Shown here: piece after piece, positions 52,534 through 63,144 of the stretch
Numbering within the stretch: position 1 is the first letter of the stretch
Layout of the letters: each line of letters starts with the position of its first letter
Assembly (NCBI RefSeq): GCF_009746125.1
Contig: NZ_CP041352.1
Coordinates: 1,515,847-1,579,846 of the forward strand
Source of the DNA: Casimicrobium huifangae
GTDB lineage: Bacteria > Pseudomonadota > Gammaproteobacteria > Burkholderiales > Casimicrobiaceae
DNA length: 64,000 bases
Direction: 5' to 3'
Made by a program: the position numbers and the translations under genes
The notes under the pieces: generated by a model
What the model was told of the DNA's origin: nothing
Seen by the model: the letters and a program-made list of their open reading frames with translations, nothing else
Database searches by the model: none

Positions 52534-55371
52534 ATGATGAACGAACTCCAGCAGACTTCCACTATTTTCGGCGGCAACATGCCGTACATCGAGGAGCAGT
52601 ACGAAAACTATCTGGCCGATCCGGCATCGGTCGAGCCGAAGTGGCGAGCGTACTTTGACGCCATGCGCGCCGGTGCACAGGATGTTGCCCACCAGCCGGT
52701 GATTGACGCCTTCGCCGCGATGGCCAAGTCGCGCAAGGCGGCGACGGCGAGCATCGACGCTACGCTGATGGACAAGCAGCTCGGCGTGATGAAGCTGATC
52801 CACGCCTATCGCTTTGTCGGTGGCCGTATTGCCGACATCGATCCGCTCAAGCGCCAGGAAGTCCCGTTCATCAAGGAGCTTGACCACAAGCACTATGGCC
52901 TCGCCGACAGCGACCTGGAGACTGAGTTCTCCACTGGCCTGCTGCCGGTGAACGGCCAAAGCCGCGCCAAGCTCAAGGACATCATCGCTACCCTCAAGGC
53001 AACGTACTGCCGCTCGGTCGCCGTTGAGTACATGTACATGGCCAATGAGGACGAGCGCGAGTGGCTGCGCAGCCGCATCGAATCGACCTGTCTGAAGCCG
53101 AACTACAGTGCCGAGCAGAAGCGGCACATCCTCGAGCGCCTGACGGCGGCCGAAGGCCTTGAGCGCTATCTGCACACCAAGTACATGGGGCAGAAGCGCT
53201 TCTCCGGTGAGGGTGGCGACACCATCATTCCGGTGCTCGATCACATGCTGCAGCACGCCGGTGCGGCGGGTGTGCAGGAGACGGTGATCGGCATGGCGCA
53301 CCGCGGTCGTCTCGGCGTTCTTGTCAACACCTTCGGCAAGCTGCCGAAAGACCTGTTCGCCGAATTCGAAGGCAAGTACGACACCACGCTGTCCGCTGGC
53401 GACGTCAAGTATCACAAGGGTTTCTCGAGCGATATCACGACGCCGGGCGGCCCGATGCACATCACGCTGGCGTTCAATCCATCACACCTTGAGATCGTGA
53501 ACCCGGTGGTGACCGGATCGGTGCGCGCCCGCCAGAATCGTCGTGGCGACAAGAATGGCCGCGAAGTGCTCGGCATCCTGTTGCATGGCGACGCAGCCGT
53601 GGCCGGTCAGGGTGTGGTACAGGAGACGCTGGCGCTGTCGCAGACCCGTCACTATGGCACCGGCGGCACCATGCATCTGGTGATCAATAACCAGATCGGT
53701 TTCACCACCAGCGACCCGCGCGACTACCGTTCGACCCTTTACTGCACTGACATTGCGAAGATGGCCGAAGTGCCGATCTTCCACGTCAACGCCGACGATC
53801 CGGAAGCCTGCCTGCTGGTCACGGAGATCGCGATGGACTACCGCACCATCTTCCACAAGGATGTATTCATCGACCTCGTCTGCTTCCGTCGTCTCGGCCA
53901 CAACGAGCAGGACGAACCGATGGTGACGCAGCCGCTGATGTACAAAAAAATTCATCAGCATCCGGGCACTCGCAAACTTTACGCCGACAAGCTTGAAGCC
54001 GAAGGCGTGATCAAGGCAGGTGAAGGCGATCAGTACGTCACCGCGTTCCGCGATGCGATGGACAAGGGTACGCACACCAACAAGACCATTCTGGCCAACT
54101 ATGTTGCGCCGTATCAGCAGGACTGGGCTAAGTTCGTCGGTCGCGTCTGGACTGACACTGCGGATACGACCGTTCCGCTGAAGACGCTCAAGGACCTCGC
54201 CAAGAAACTCACCACGATGCCGGACGGCTTCACGCTGCATCCGCGGGTGGAAAAGATGATCGGCGACCGCAAGGCAATGGGCGAAGGCAAGCAGCCGCTC
54301 GATTGGGGCATGGCCGAAAACCTCGCCTACGCGACGCTGGTGAACGAAGGTACGGGCGTACGCCTCTCTGGCGAGGACTGTGGCCGCGGCACGTTTTCGC
54401 ATCGTCACGCCGTGTTCCACGACCAGAACCGTGAAAAGTGGGACAGCGGCAGCTACATCCCGCTGCAGCATGTCAATCCGAAGCAGGGCGAATTCACCGT
54501 CATTGATTCGATCCTGTCGGAAGAGGCCGTGCTCGGCTTCGAGTATGGCTACTCGACGTCGGAGCCAAACCAGCTCGTGATCTGGGAAGCGCAGTTTGGC
54601 GATTTCGCCAATGGCGCGCAGGTTGTGATCGACCAGTTCATCAGCTCCGGTGAAGTGAAGTGGGGCCGCGTCTGCGGCCTGACGCTGCTGCTGCCGCATG
54701 GCTACGAAGGCCAGGGCCCTGAGCACTCGTCGGCGCGTCCGGAGCGCTTCCTGCAACTGTGCGCCGAGCACAACATGCAGGTTGTCGTGCCGTCAACACC
54801 TGCGCAGTGCTATCACATGCTGCGCCGACAGATGCATCGCGACTGGCGTCGCCCGCTGATCGTGATGACGCCGAAGTCGCTGCTGCGCCACAAGGAAGCC
54901 GTCAGCACGCTGGAAGAGCTGGCCGAAGGCAGCTTCCAGACGGTCATTGGCGAGACCGACAAGATCGTCGCCAAGAACGTCAAGCGCGTGGTGGTCTGCT
55001 CCGGCAAGGTCTACTACGAACTGCTCGCGCACCGCCGCGAACAGGACATCAAGGATGTCGCGATCATCCGTCTCGAACAGCAGTACCCGTTCCCGCACGA
55101 CGACTTCAAGGCGCAGCTCAAGAAGTTCCCGAACGCACACGAAATCGTCTGGTGCCAAGAAGAGCCGCAGAATCAGGGCGCGTGGTATCGCCTGATGGCC
55201 TACTTCCGCGCGGACATCAAGCCCGAGCAAGTGCTGCTCTATGCCGGCCGTGCGGTCAGCGCCTCCCCCGCAGTGGGCTACCTGTCGAAGCACAACGCGC
55301 AGCAGAAGGAGCTCGTCGAGAGTGCCTTCAGCTCCAAGCTTGGCACGGGGCAGATGTTGACGAATCTTTGA
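52534..55371 (+). CDS. sucA: 2-oxoglutarate dehydrogenase E1
   Basis: 945 residues. Thiamine-diphosphate enzyme that decarboxylates 2-oxoglutarate and loads the E2 lipoyl group. N-terminal E2-binding YIEEQYENYLADPASVEPKW; VIGMAHRGRLGVLVNTFGKL; FNPSHLEIVNPVVTGSVRAR; ThDP motif GDAAVAGQGVVQETLALS...NNQIGFTTSDPRD; pyrimidine part FEYGYSTSEPNQLVIWEAQF, LPHGYEGQGPEHSSARPERF. Complete. sucB and lpd follow, giving the whole complex. Confidence 0.97.
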   Translation: MMNELQQTSTIFGGNMPYIEEQYENYLADPASVEPKWRAYFDAMRAGAQDVAHQPVIDAFAAMAKSRKAATASIDATLMDKQLGVMKLIHAYRFVGGRIADIDPLKRQEVPFIKELDHKHYGLADSDLETEFSTGLLPVNGQSRAKLKDIIATLKATYCRSVAVEYMYMANEDEREWLRSRIESTCLKPNYSAEQKRHILERLTAAEGLERYLHTKYMGQKRFSGEGGDTIIPVLDHMLQHAGAAGVQETVIGMAHRGRLGVLVNTFGKLPKDLFAEFEGKYDTTLSAGDVKYHKGFSSDITTPGGPMHITLAFNPSHLEIVNPVVTGSVRARQNRRGDKNGREVLGILLHGDAAVAGQGVVQETLALSQTRHYGTGGTMHLVINNQIGFTTSDPRDYRSTLYCTDIAKMAEVPIFHVNADDPEACLLVTEIAMDYRTIFHKDVFIDLVCFRRLGHNEQDEPMVTQPLMYKKIHQHPGTRKLYADKLEAEGVIKAGEGDQYVTAFRDAMDKGTHTNKTILANYVAPYQQDWAKFVGRVWTDTADTTVPLKTLKDLAKKLTTMPDGFTLHPRVEKMIGDRKAMGEGKQPLDWGMAENLAYATLVNEGTGVRLSGEDCGRGTFSHRHAVFHDQNREKWDSGSYIPLQHVNPKQGEFTVIDSILSEEAVLGFEYGYSTSEPNQLVIWEAQFGDFANGAQVVIDQFISSGEVKWGRVCGLTLLLPHGYEGQGPEHSSARPERFLQLCAEHNMQVVVPSTPAQCYHMLRRQMHRDWRRPLIVMTPKSLLRHKEAVSTLEELAEGSFQTVIGETDKIVAKNVKRVVVCSGKVYYELLAHRREQDIKDVAIIRLEQQYPFPHDDFKAQLKKFPNAHEIVWCQEEPQNQGAWYRLMAYFRADIKPEQVLLYAGRAVSASPAVGYLSKHNAQQKELVESAFSSKLGTGQMLTNL

Positions 55372-55436
55372 TTTGTCAGGACGAATGACGAAGGACAAAC
55401 GCGCTTTGCGTTAGACGAAATCCAAAGAAATGATCC

Positions 55437-55500
55437 GTAGGGTGGGCACCTTTGCCCACCACCACAAAGTAACCGCGTGGGCAGCGACTGCCCACCCTAC
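55437..55500. repeat. inverted pair of GTAG-type REP palindromes
   Basis: GTAGGGTGGGCA with its hairpin arm TGCCCACC (55437-55460), and the inverted copy ending GCCCACCCTAC (55477-55500). Located between sucA and sucB, 21 bp ahead of the sucB ATG. The sequence is of a type found in many proteobacteria. Confidence 0.8.
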
Positions 55501-55521
55501 GAGAAGAACCTGGAAGAGACT

Positions 55522-56754
<1,233 letters not shown>

Positions 56755-56795
56755 TGCTCGTCACGCAGGTGGTGGTGCGCTGCTGACTTGTTTGC

Positions 56796-56954
56796 ATGCA
56801 AGTCAAGACGCGACTCATCACCCTCGCAATTGCACTGGCTGCATTAGCCATCGGCTGCCTTATCTACTTCGGTTGGGTGCAGCTTGAGATCGACAAGTGC
56901 CTGGACGCAGGCGGACGATGGAATGATCGCGTTCACGCGTGTGAGCGTTGGTGA
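56796..56954 (+). CDS. 52-residue membrane-anchored small protein
   Basis: Reads [20 protein letters not shown], then a hydrophobic run through LIYFGW, and ends with [18 protein letters not shown]. One N-terminal membrane helix and a C-terminal C-x-x-GGRW-x6-C motif seen in many small hypothetical proteins of proteobacteria. The stop is 11 bp before the lpd ATG, within the sucB-lpd gap. No strong Shine-Dalgarno. Function unknown; it may be an envelope protein with a disulfide. Confidence 0.6.
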   Translation: MQVKTRLITLAIALAALAIGCLIYFGWVQLEIDKCLDAGGRWNDRVHACERW

Positions 56955-56965
56955 AGGAAAACACA

Positions 56966-58393
56966 ATGGATCAATTTGACGTAGTGGTGATTGGTGGCGG
57001 CCCCGGTGGCTATGTGGCGGCGATTCGCGCTGCACAACTCGGCTTCAAGACCGCCTGCATCGACGAGTGGAAGAACGCCAAGGGCGGCCCGGCGCCGGGC
57101 GGCACCTGCACCAATGTGGGCTGCATCCCGTCGAAGGCGCTGTTGCAGTCCTCCGAGCACTACGAACATGCGCTGCATCACTTCGGCGATCACGGCATCA
57201 CCATCAAGGGTGCGTCGATGGACGTGGCGAAGATGGTGGCCCGCAAGGACGCCGTGGTGAAGCAGAACAACGACGGTATCCTCTACCTGTTCAAAAAGAA
57301 CAAGGTGACCTTCTTCCACGGTCGCGGTGCGTTTGCCGGTGCGGCGAAGGATGGCGTCTATCAGATCGATGTCAGCGATCCTTCCAGCACCTCGATCGCC
57401 GCGAAGCAGGTGATCATCGCCACCGGCTCCAATGCCCGCGCGCTGCCGGGTGTGGCGTTTGACGAGAAGCTGGTGCTGTCGAATGACGGCGCGCTCTCCA
57501 TCGGCGAAGCGCCGAAGAAGCTTGGTGTGATTGGTGCCGGCGTGATTGGCCTGGAGATGGGCTCGGTCTGGCGTCGCCTTGGCGCGGAAGTGACGGTGCT
57601 CGAAGGCTTGCCAAACTTCCTCGGTGCGGTGGACGAACAGATCGCAAAAGAAGCGGCCAAACTGTTCAAGAAGCAGGGCTTCGCGATTCACCTCGGCGTC
57701 AAGGTCGGTGCGGTCAAGACGGGCAAGAACGATGTCACCGTCGAGTACACCACGGCGGACGGCAAGGCGGAAACGGCGACCTTCGACAAGCTGATCGTGT
57801 CGATCGGCCGCGTGCCGAACACGACAGGCCTCAATGCTGATGCGGCGGGCGTGAAGCTCGACGAGCGCGGCTTCATCGTTGTTGACGGCGACTGCAAGAC
57901 CAGCGCGCCGAATGTGTGGGCGGTGGGCGACGTGGTGCGTGGCCCGATGCTCGCGCACAAGGCCGAGGAAGAGGGCGTCGCGGTCGCCGAGCGTATGGCA
58001 GGCCAGCATCCGCACATCGATTTCAACTGCATCCCGTGGGTGATTTACACCTCGCCGGAGATCGCCTGGGTCGGCCAGACCGAGCAGCAATTGAAGGCAG
58101 CGGGCGTCGCCTACAAGGCTGGCAGCTTCCCCTTCCTCGCCAATGGTCGGGCACGGGCGCTCGGCAGCACCGACGGGCTGGTCAAGATTCTGGCCGACGC
58201 GAAAACCGACAAAGTGCTCGGCATGCACGTGATCGGCCCGGTCGCCTCGGAGCTGATCGCCGAAGGCGTGATGGCGATGGAGTTTGGTGCGTCCAGCGAA
58301 GACATCGCCCGCATCTGCCACGCCCACCCGACGCTGTCGGAAGCGACCAAGGAAGCCGCACTGGCGGTGGACAAGCGGACGCTGAATTTCTAG
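56966..58393 (+). CDS. lpd: dihydrolipoyl dehydrogenase (E3)
   Basis: 475 residues. FAD motif [20 protein letters not shown]; redox disulfide [23 protein letters not shown] motif [40 protein letters not shown]; catalytic His-Glu in [16 protein letters not shown]. Re-oxidises the lipoamide of the 2-oxoglutarate complex. The ATG at 56966 follows GAAGGAAAA. Confidence 0.96.
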   Translation: MDQFDVVVIGGGPGGYVAAIRAAQLGFKTACIDEWKNAKGGPAPGGTCTNVGCIPSKALLQSSEHYEHALHHFGDHGITIKGASMDVAKMVARKDAVVKQNNDGILYLFKKNKVTFFHGRGAFAGAAKDGVYQIDVSDPSSTSIAAKQVIIATGSNARALPGVAFDEKLVLSNDGALSIGEAPKKLGVIGAGVIGLEMGSVWRRLGAEVTVLEGLPNFLGAVDEQIAKEAAKLFKKQGFAIHLGVKVGAVKTGKNDVTVEYTTADGKAETATFDKLIVSIGRVPNTTGLNADAAGVKLDERGFIVVDGDCKTSAPNVWAVGDVVRGPMLAHKAEEEGVAVAERMAGQHPHIDFNCIPWVIYTSPEIAWVGQTEQQLKAAGVAYKAGSFPFLANGRARALGSTDGLVKILADAKTDKVLGMHVIGPVASELIAEGVMAMEFGASSEDIARICHAHPTLSEATKEAALAVDKRTLNF

Positions 58394-58403
58394 CGTTGCG
58401 TTT

Positions 58404-58469
58404 ACTTCCGTTCGTAGTGAGCTTGTCGAATCACGAACGCAGATCAACTGAGCCCTTCGAAGGGCTCAG
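58404..58469. repeat. REP-like hairpins downstream of lpd
   Basis: GTAGTGAGCTTGTCGAATCAC (GTAG at 58414) in a CGTTCGT/ACGAACG hairpin, then the perfect palindrome CTGAGCCCTTC-GAAGGGCTCAG (58448-58469). This resembles the common CCCTTCGA/TGAGC intergenic repeats; the second hairpin could also end lpd transcription. Confidence 0.65.
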
Positions 58470-58486
58470 GGCGCGCGGGTAGTTGT

Positions 58487-59608
58487 TTGCTGCAAAACCT
58501 GGAAAAAATCTGTCAGGAACGCGGGATCACACTGGATCCTGCGCAACAGCGCGCCGCGCAACGCCTCGCGCAGTTGAACGACGAGCTGCACGCGTTCAAG
58601 GACAAACGCGCATCGCTGATGGGCTTGGGGCGAATGTTCACGCGACCACAGCTGCCGCGCGGTGTCTATTTTTTCGGCGGCGTCGGTCGCGGCAAGAGCT
58701 TCCTGATGGATGCCTTCTACGCCAGCACGCGCGTTCGTCGCAAGGTGCGCGTGCACTTCCACGCCTTCATGCGCAGCGTGCATGCCGAGCTGCGTGGATT
58801 GAAGCATGAGGCCGATCCGCTGGTGGTGGTGGCCGAGCATCTGGCCGAGCGCTACCGGCTGATCTGCTTCGACGAATTTCACGTCAGCGACATCGCCGAC
58901 GCGATGATCCTCGGGCGTCTGCTGTCGAACTGCCTGGACAACGGCATTGTGTTCGTGATGACGTCCAACTACACGCCCGACCGCCTGTATCCCGATGGAT
59001 TGCAGCGGCAAAATTTCCTGCCGACCATTGCGCTGATCAAGGACCGGATGGACGTGATCGAGGTGGACAGCGGCGTTGACTACCGCCGCCGCACGCTGGA
59101 GCAGGATCACGTGTATCACAGCCCGCTCGGCGCCGCGACCGACGACAAGCTCGCAGCGACATTTGCGCGGCTGGCGACCTCGAAGCCCTCCGCCGAGAAG
59201 CACATCACCATTCTCGGCCGCGATGTTGCGGTGCGGCGGCAGGCCGATGGCGTGATCTGGTTTGATTTCGCGGCGCTGTGCGAGACACCACGGTCGCAAA
59301 ACGACTATCTCGAACTGGCGCAGTCGTATCACACGCTGATCCTGTCCAACGTACCGCTGCTGGCAACGAAGGACAGCAACGTGATCCGCCGCCTGACGTT
59401 GCTGGTGGACGTTCTCTACGACCATCGGGTGAAGCTCATCATCAGCGCGGCGGCGTCGCTGGTCGAGATCGCCGCCGTTGATGACGACGTGAAAGACAGC
59501 GATACCCGCCGCGTGCTCAGTGAGTTCTCGCGCACTGCGTCGCGCCTGACCGAGATGCAGAGTGCGGAGTACATGAGCGAGCCGCATTTGCCGTCGCTGA
59601 TCAGGTAA
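58487..59608 (+). CDS. zapE: AFG1-family ATPase ZapE
   Basis: 373 residues. Walker A GVYFFGGVGRGKSFLMDAFY, Walker B LICFDEFHVSDIADAMILGR, sensor VMTSNYTPDRLYPDGL, and the C-terminal SNVPLLATKDSNVIRRLTLL typical of AFG1/LACE1. In E. coli ZapE binds FtsZ and assists division under stress. The start is TTG at 58487 (MLQNLEKICQERGI); no better ATG is available. Following lpd is a recurring arrangement in this order. Confidence 0.9.
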   Translation: MLQNLEKICQERGITLDPAQQRAAQRLAQLNDELHAFKDKRASLMGLGRMFTRPQLPRGVYFFGGVGRGKSFLMDAFYASTRVRRKVRVHFHAFMRSVHAELRGLKHEADPLVVVAEHLAERYRLICFDEFHVSDIADAMILGRLLSNCLDNGIVFVMTSNYTPDRLYPDGLQRQNFLPTIALIKDRMDVIEVDSGVDYRRRTLEQDHVYHSPLGAATDDKLAATFARLATSKPSAEKHITILGRDVAVRRQADGVIWFDFAALCETPRSQNDYLELAQSYHTLILSNVPLLATKDSNVIRRLTLLVDVLYDHRVKLIISAAASLVEIAAVDDDVKDSDTRRVLSEFSRTASRLTEMQSAEYMSEPHLPSLIR

Positions 59609-59659
59609 CGGCATGTTGCCTTCGGCCTTTGCTACGCGGATTGGGCAGGAGCAGCTGCT

Positions 59660-60637
59660 TTGAGATTGGTCGCGGTCTCGATGGTCCGGAACGAGGGCGA
59701 CATCATCGAAGCCTTCGTGCGCCATCATGCCGGTCTGCTCGACCACCTGGTGGTGCTTGACCACAATTCGTCCGACAACACGCCTGACGTTCTCAAAGCC
59801 CTGCAGGCGGAGGGCCTGCCGCTCACGGTGTTGCATGACGAGTCGCTGTCGTTCCAGCAAGGGCCGCGACTGACCGACCTCGCGCGACGCTGCTTTGCCC
59901 AGGTTGGTGCCGATTTCGTGTTTCCGCTCGACGGTGATGAATTCCTGCGCGTCGAGTCGCGCGCTGCGCTAGAGCAGGCGTTGCTAAGGGTGCCGGCTGG
60001 CGCCTGCGGCAAGGTGCCTTGGCAAACCTATGTTGCGAGCGATGTGGACGACGCGACTGAAGCCAATCCGGTGCGCCGCATGCGTCATCGGGTGGCCGAG
60101 GAGCCGAAAGCCGACGTCAAGGTGGTGCTTACCCGGCTACTGCTGTCTGATGCGCGCTGGCAACTGGTGCCGGGAAGTCACATGCTGCTTCGCGAGATGG
60201 CCGACGGCGCTACACAGGCAGCGGATATGGTGTTCGTTGAGGGAGTGCGGCTGGCGCATTTTCCGTTGCGTTCTCAGCAGCAGTATCAGCAGAAAATCCT
60301 GCTGGGTTGGCTATCGACGCGTTTGCAAAACCCGACCGAGATGGTGGCGGCCGAGTCAGGCCAGCAGATGACGGCGATGTTCTGGCATTGGCGCGAGCTG
60401 TTCGCCCGCTTGCTGACCGATCCGTCGCTGACGCCTGCGGACCTGCGCGAGCATGCCCTGCGCATGTATGTTGACCGCGTGCCGCTGAATCATCCGTTCA
60501 CTGCTCACGCGTTGCTGGAGGACCCGGTCGCGGTTGACTACGCCCTGAGTCTGACGACTGCGCACGACAGCATCGCGCTGGTAAGCCTTGCGCTTTGGGC
60601 GGATCGCCTGTTGACCCGAGTTGGCGAGAAACTCTGA
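59660..60637 (+). CDS. family-2 glycosyltransferase (Glyco_tranf_2_4 type)
   Basis: 325 residues. GT-A fold: VAVSMVRNEGDIIEAFVRHH, HLVVLDHNSSDNTPDVLKAL, and the metal-binding FVFPLDGDEFLRVESRAALE (DxD-like DGDE). Then RHRVAEEPKADVKVVLTRLL and SHMLLREMADGATQAADM; the C-terminal half is helical. No membrane helix. The sugar and acceptor are unknown; relatives act on surface polysaccharide or glycoproteins. A TTG at 59660 gives the full N-terminal strand; the ATG at 59681 would cut into it. Confidence 0.82.
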   Translation: MRLVAVSMVRNEGDIIEAFVRHHAGLLDHLVVLDHNSSDNTPDVLKALQAEGLPLTVLHDESLSFQQGPRLTDLARRCFAQVGADFVFPLDGDEFLRVESRAALEQALLRVPAGACGKVPWQTYVASDVDDATEANPVRRMRHRVAEEPKADVKVVLTRLLLSDARWQLVPGSHMLLREMADGATQAADMVFVEGVRLAHFPLRSQQQYQQKILLGWLSTRLQNPTEMVAAESGQQMTAMFWHWRELFARLLTDPSLTPADLREHALRMYVDRVPLNHPFTAHALLEDPVAVDYALSLTTAHDSIALVSLALWADRLLTRVGEKL

Positions 60638-60740
60638 CGGCCGGCTTTCATGGCGCTTGCTGCGCTATGCTGGACGAGGTTAATGACCGCGGCGGTGTCC
60701 GCCATCACCTGTTTCCAGCAACCCTGATCGAGGCCGACCC

Positions 60741-61841
60741 ATGAATGCATCGGTGCAGCACTTCACCGTTCAACGCAACAATCCAGCGCAGGGACGCTGG
60801 CATCGGGCCCCCTTGCCGGCTGTCGGTGCTGGCGAGGTCCTGCTTCATGTGGATCTGGTGTCCTTCACTGCCAACAACGTCACCTATGCGATGTTTGGTG
60901 AGCGGATGAAGTATTGGGCGTTTTTCCCGACCAACGATGCTGCGAGCGGCAGCATTCCAGTGTGGGGATTCGCAGACGTGGTCGCATCGGCGGCCGACGG
61001 CGTTGCGGTTGGCGAACGTTTTTATGGCTACTACCCGATGTCCAGCCATCTGCTGGTGAAGCCGGCGCGCGTCGGTCCGGGTGGCTTTCTCGATGCCAGT
61101 GAGCATCGGCGCGAACTGCCCGCGATTTACAACCAGTACGTCCGCTGCAGCACTGACAGCATGTACCGCCAGGACCGCGAAGCCGAGCTGGCGATATTGC
61201 GGCCGCTGTTTGCGACCAGCTTTCTGCTGGATGACTTTCTTGCCGACAACCAGGACTTTGGCGCGACCAGGGTTTTGTTGTCGAGCGCGTCGAGCAAGAC
61301 GGCTTACGGAACGGCGGCCTGCCTCGCGGCGCGCGGCGGCGTGGAAGTGGTCGGATTGACTTCATCGAGCAACGCTGACTTCGTCAATGCGCTCGGTTGC
61401 TATTCACGGGTGGTGACCTACGACGCGCTGGCATCGCTGGATCCGTCGGTGCCGACTGTTTATTGCGATTTCGCCGGCAACGCTGCGCTACGGGCTGACA
61501 TCCATCGTCACTGCGGCGATGCATTGACCTACAGTTGCAGTATTGGCGGCACCCATTGGGACCATCTCGGCGGCGGCGGCGCATTGCCCGGTCCACGTCC
61601 GGTACTGTTCTTTGCGCCAAGCCAGGCCAAGAAGCGGGCCGGTGAGTGGGGGCCGGACGGCTTGCAGAGGCGTCTGGGCGAGGCGTGGGAGCGCTTCATC
61701 ACGCAGGTGACATCGGGCCCGACAAAGTGGCTGACGGTGGCAACCTCATCCGGGCAGGAGGCGATCAGCAAGGCTGTTGCCGACGTCATGCAGGGGCGGG
61801 TGCCACCGAACGAAGGCCATGTTTTGCGTTTCGGCAGTTAG
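60741..61841 (+). CDS. DUF2855 family protein (MDR-like)
   Basis: 366 residues. Matches DUF2855: GEVLLHVDLVSFTANNVTYA, MKYWAFFPTNDAASGSIPVW, GFADVVASAADGVAVGERFY, GYYPMSSHLLVKPARV. A Rossmann-like middle follows (RVLLSSASSKTAYGTAACLA, VVGLTSSSNADFVNALGCYS), and VYCDFAGNAALRADIHRHC. It resembles a medium-chain dehydrogenase/reductase without the zinc ligands. No function is established for the family. Confidence 0.8.
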   Translation: MNASVQHFTVQRNNPAQGRWHRAPLPAVGAGEVLLHVDLVSFTANNVTYAMFGERMKYWAFFPTNDAASGSIPVWGFADVVASAADGVAVGERFYGYYPMSSHLLVKPARVGPGGFLDASEHRRELPAIYNQYVRCSTDSMYRQDREAELAILRPLFATSFLLDDFLADNQDFGATRVLLSSASSKTAYGTAACLAARGGVEVVGLTSSSNADFVNALGCYSRVVTYDALASLDPSVPTVYCDFAGNAALRADIHRHCGDALTYSCSIGGTHWDHLGGGGALPGPRPVLFFAPSQAKKRAGEWGPDGLQRRLGEAWERFITQVTSGPTKWLTVATSSGQEAISKAVADVMQGRVPPNEGHVLRFGS

Positions 61842-61886
61842 GCACGGGTCGATTGCCGACTGCTTCATGGGGCTTGTGCGTGGCAG

Positions 61887-62003
61887 CAGCTTTTCGCTGA
61901 AAGTACCATTGGATAAGGGCTACAGCGGCAATCAGTCCGTTGTCGACTTTCAGCCTTTTGGTGGTCATCGCCCTGAGCGTTTGGCCTTTTCAGCGAAAAG
62001 CTG
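61887..62003 (+). repeat. 117-bp palindromic intergenic element, copy 5 (best ends)
   Basis: Ends CAGCTTTTCGCTGAAA (61887-61902) and TTTCAGCGAAAAGCTG (61988-62003) are perfect 16-bp inverted repeats. ATAAGGGC at element positions 27-34 and GCCCTGA at 84-90 are symmetric. GTCGACTT lies at the centre. It sits between converging genes. Confidence 0.8.
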
Positions 62004-62047
62004 ATTTCTCTGGCTGACAGGCTCGGACAGGAGCGTGCGCGTGCGGG

Positions 62048-62239
62048 TCACCCCAACAGGGCAACTGTGATCCAGTAGGACACCAGCCCGGCAGCGATGG
62101 ACAGCAGGCCGATCATGCGCAACTGCCCGTCGCTAAAGCGCGCCAGTCGCAGCATCGTCTCCCGCCAGGCTCTGGGCGCCAGAAACGGCAGCAGGCCCTC
62201 GATCACGAGCACCAGACAAAGCGCGGCGAAGAAGTCCAC
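62048..62239 (-). CDS. DUF2065 small membrane protein
   Basis: 63 residues with two membrane helices: FAALCLVLVIEGLLPFLAP, the basic loop RAWRETMLRLARFSDGQLRM, then IGLLSIAAGLVSYWITVALL. This is the YjeT/DUF2065 family, regularly found directly after hflC in betaproteobacteria, as here (17 bp gap). Function unknown; possibly accessory to HflKC. Confidence 0.9.
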   Translation of the reverse strand: MDFFAALCLVLVIEGLLPFLAPRAWRETMLRLARFSDGQLRMIGLLSIAAGLVSYWITVALLG

Positions 62240-62256
62240 AACGGCAGCCGGTCTGG

Positions 62257-63129
62257 CTATTTGCCCTTGCTGCCCTGCTTCAGGAAGCGGAAGAAGTCGG
62301 CGCTCGGATCGAGCACCATCACGTCGCTCTTGTTTTTGAACGATGCCTTGTAGGCTTCGAGGCTGCGATAAAAGGCATAGAACTCTGCGTTCTGGCCATA
62401 AGCCGCGCTGTAGATGGCAGCCGCCTTGGCGTCACCGGAGCCCTGCATCTCCTGTGCCTTTTTGTAGGCCTCGGCGAGGATCACTTGTGCCTGCTTGTCG
62501 GCATCAGCCTTGATGCGTTCGCTCTCGGCAGCACCGGTGGAGCGCAATTCGGCAGCAACACGCTGACGCTCCGAGCGCATGCGGTCGAACACACGGGTGG
62601 ACACCGATTCATCGAAATCCACGCGCTTGAGACGGACGTCAACGATGCGAACGCCAATTTTCTTGGCATCAATCTCGGCGGCATCACGAACGATCGCCAT
62701 GATTTTTTCGCGATCGCCGGACACCACTTCCTGCAGCGTACGCCGCCCGAATTCTTCGCGCAGCAGCGAAGTTACAGTCTGGCCGATCCGGCGTTCGGCC
62801 TGCTTCTCGTCGCCGCCGACGGCACGGTAGAACTCGCGGGCGTCGGAGATTTGCCACTTGACGAAGGAGTCCACCTGTACGGGCTGGTTTTCCTTGGTGT
62901 TGAAGCGCTCCGATTCCGGGCTGTCCATCGTCAGGATCTGCTTGCTGTACTTGCTGACCGTCTGAATGAACGGAATCTTGAAGTTGAGGCCCGGCTTGTC
63001 CTTGATGGCGACAACTTCGCCGAGCTGGCGGACCATGGCGAATTCGCGTTCATCAACGGTGAACAGCGTCTGCGAGAACGCAAACACCACGACCAGGAAT
63101 GCGGTGAGCAGGGGAGCGATCTTGTTCAT
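62257..63129 (-). CDS. hflC: FtsH modulator HflC
   Basis: 290 residues. One N-terminal membrane helix (LLTAFLVVVFAFSQTLFTVD) and an SPFH/prohibitin domain in the periplasm: EREFAMVRQLGEVVAIKDKP, LNFKIPFIQTVSKYSKQIL, EFGRRTLQEVVSGDREKIM, KIGVRIVDVRLKRVDFDESV, and a long charged helix (MRSERQRVAAELRSTGAAES). Forms the HflKC ring around the FtsH protease. Starts 15 bp behind hflK. Confidence 0.95.
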   Translation of the reverse strand: MNKIAPLLTAFLVVVFAFSQTLFTVDEREFAMVRQLGEVVAIKDKPGLNFKIPFIQTVSKYSKQILTMDSPESERFNTKENQPVQVDSFVKWQISDAREFYRAVGGDEKQAERRIGQTVTSLLREEFGRRTLQEVVSGDREKIMAIVRDAAEIDAKKIGVRIVDVRLKRVDFDESVSTRVFDRMRSERQRVAAELRSTGAAESERIKADADKQAQVILAEAYKKAQEMQGSGDAKAAAIYSAAYGQNAEFYAFYRSLEAYKASFKNKSDVMVLDPSADFFRFLKQGSKGK

Positions 63130-63144
63130 GTTGTCAGCTCCTTT

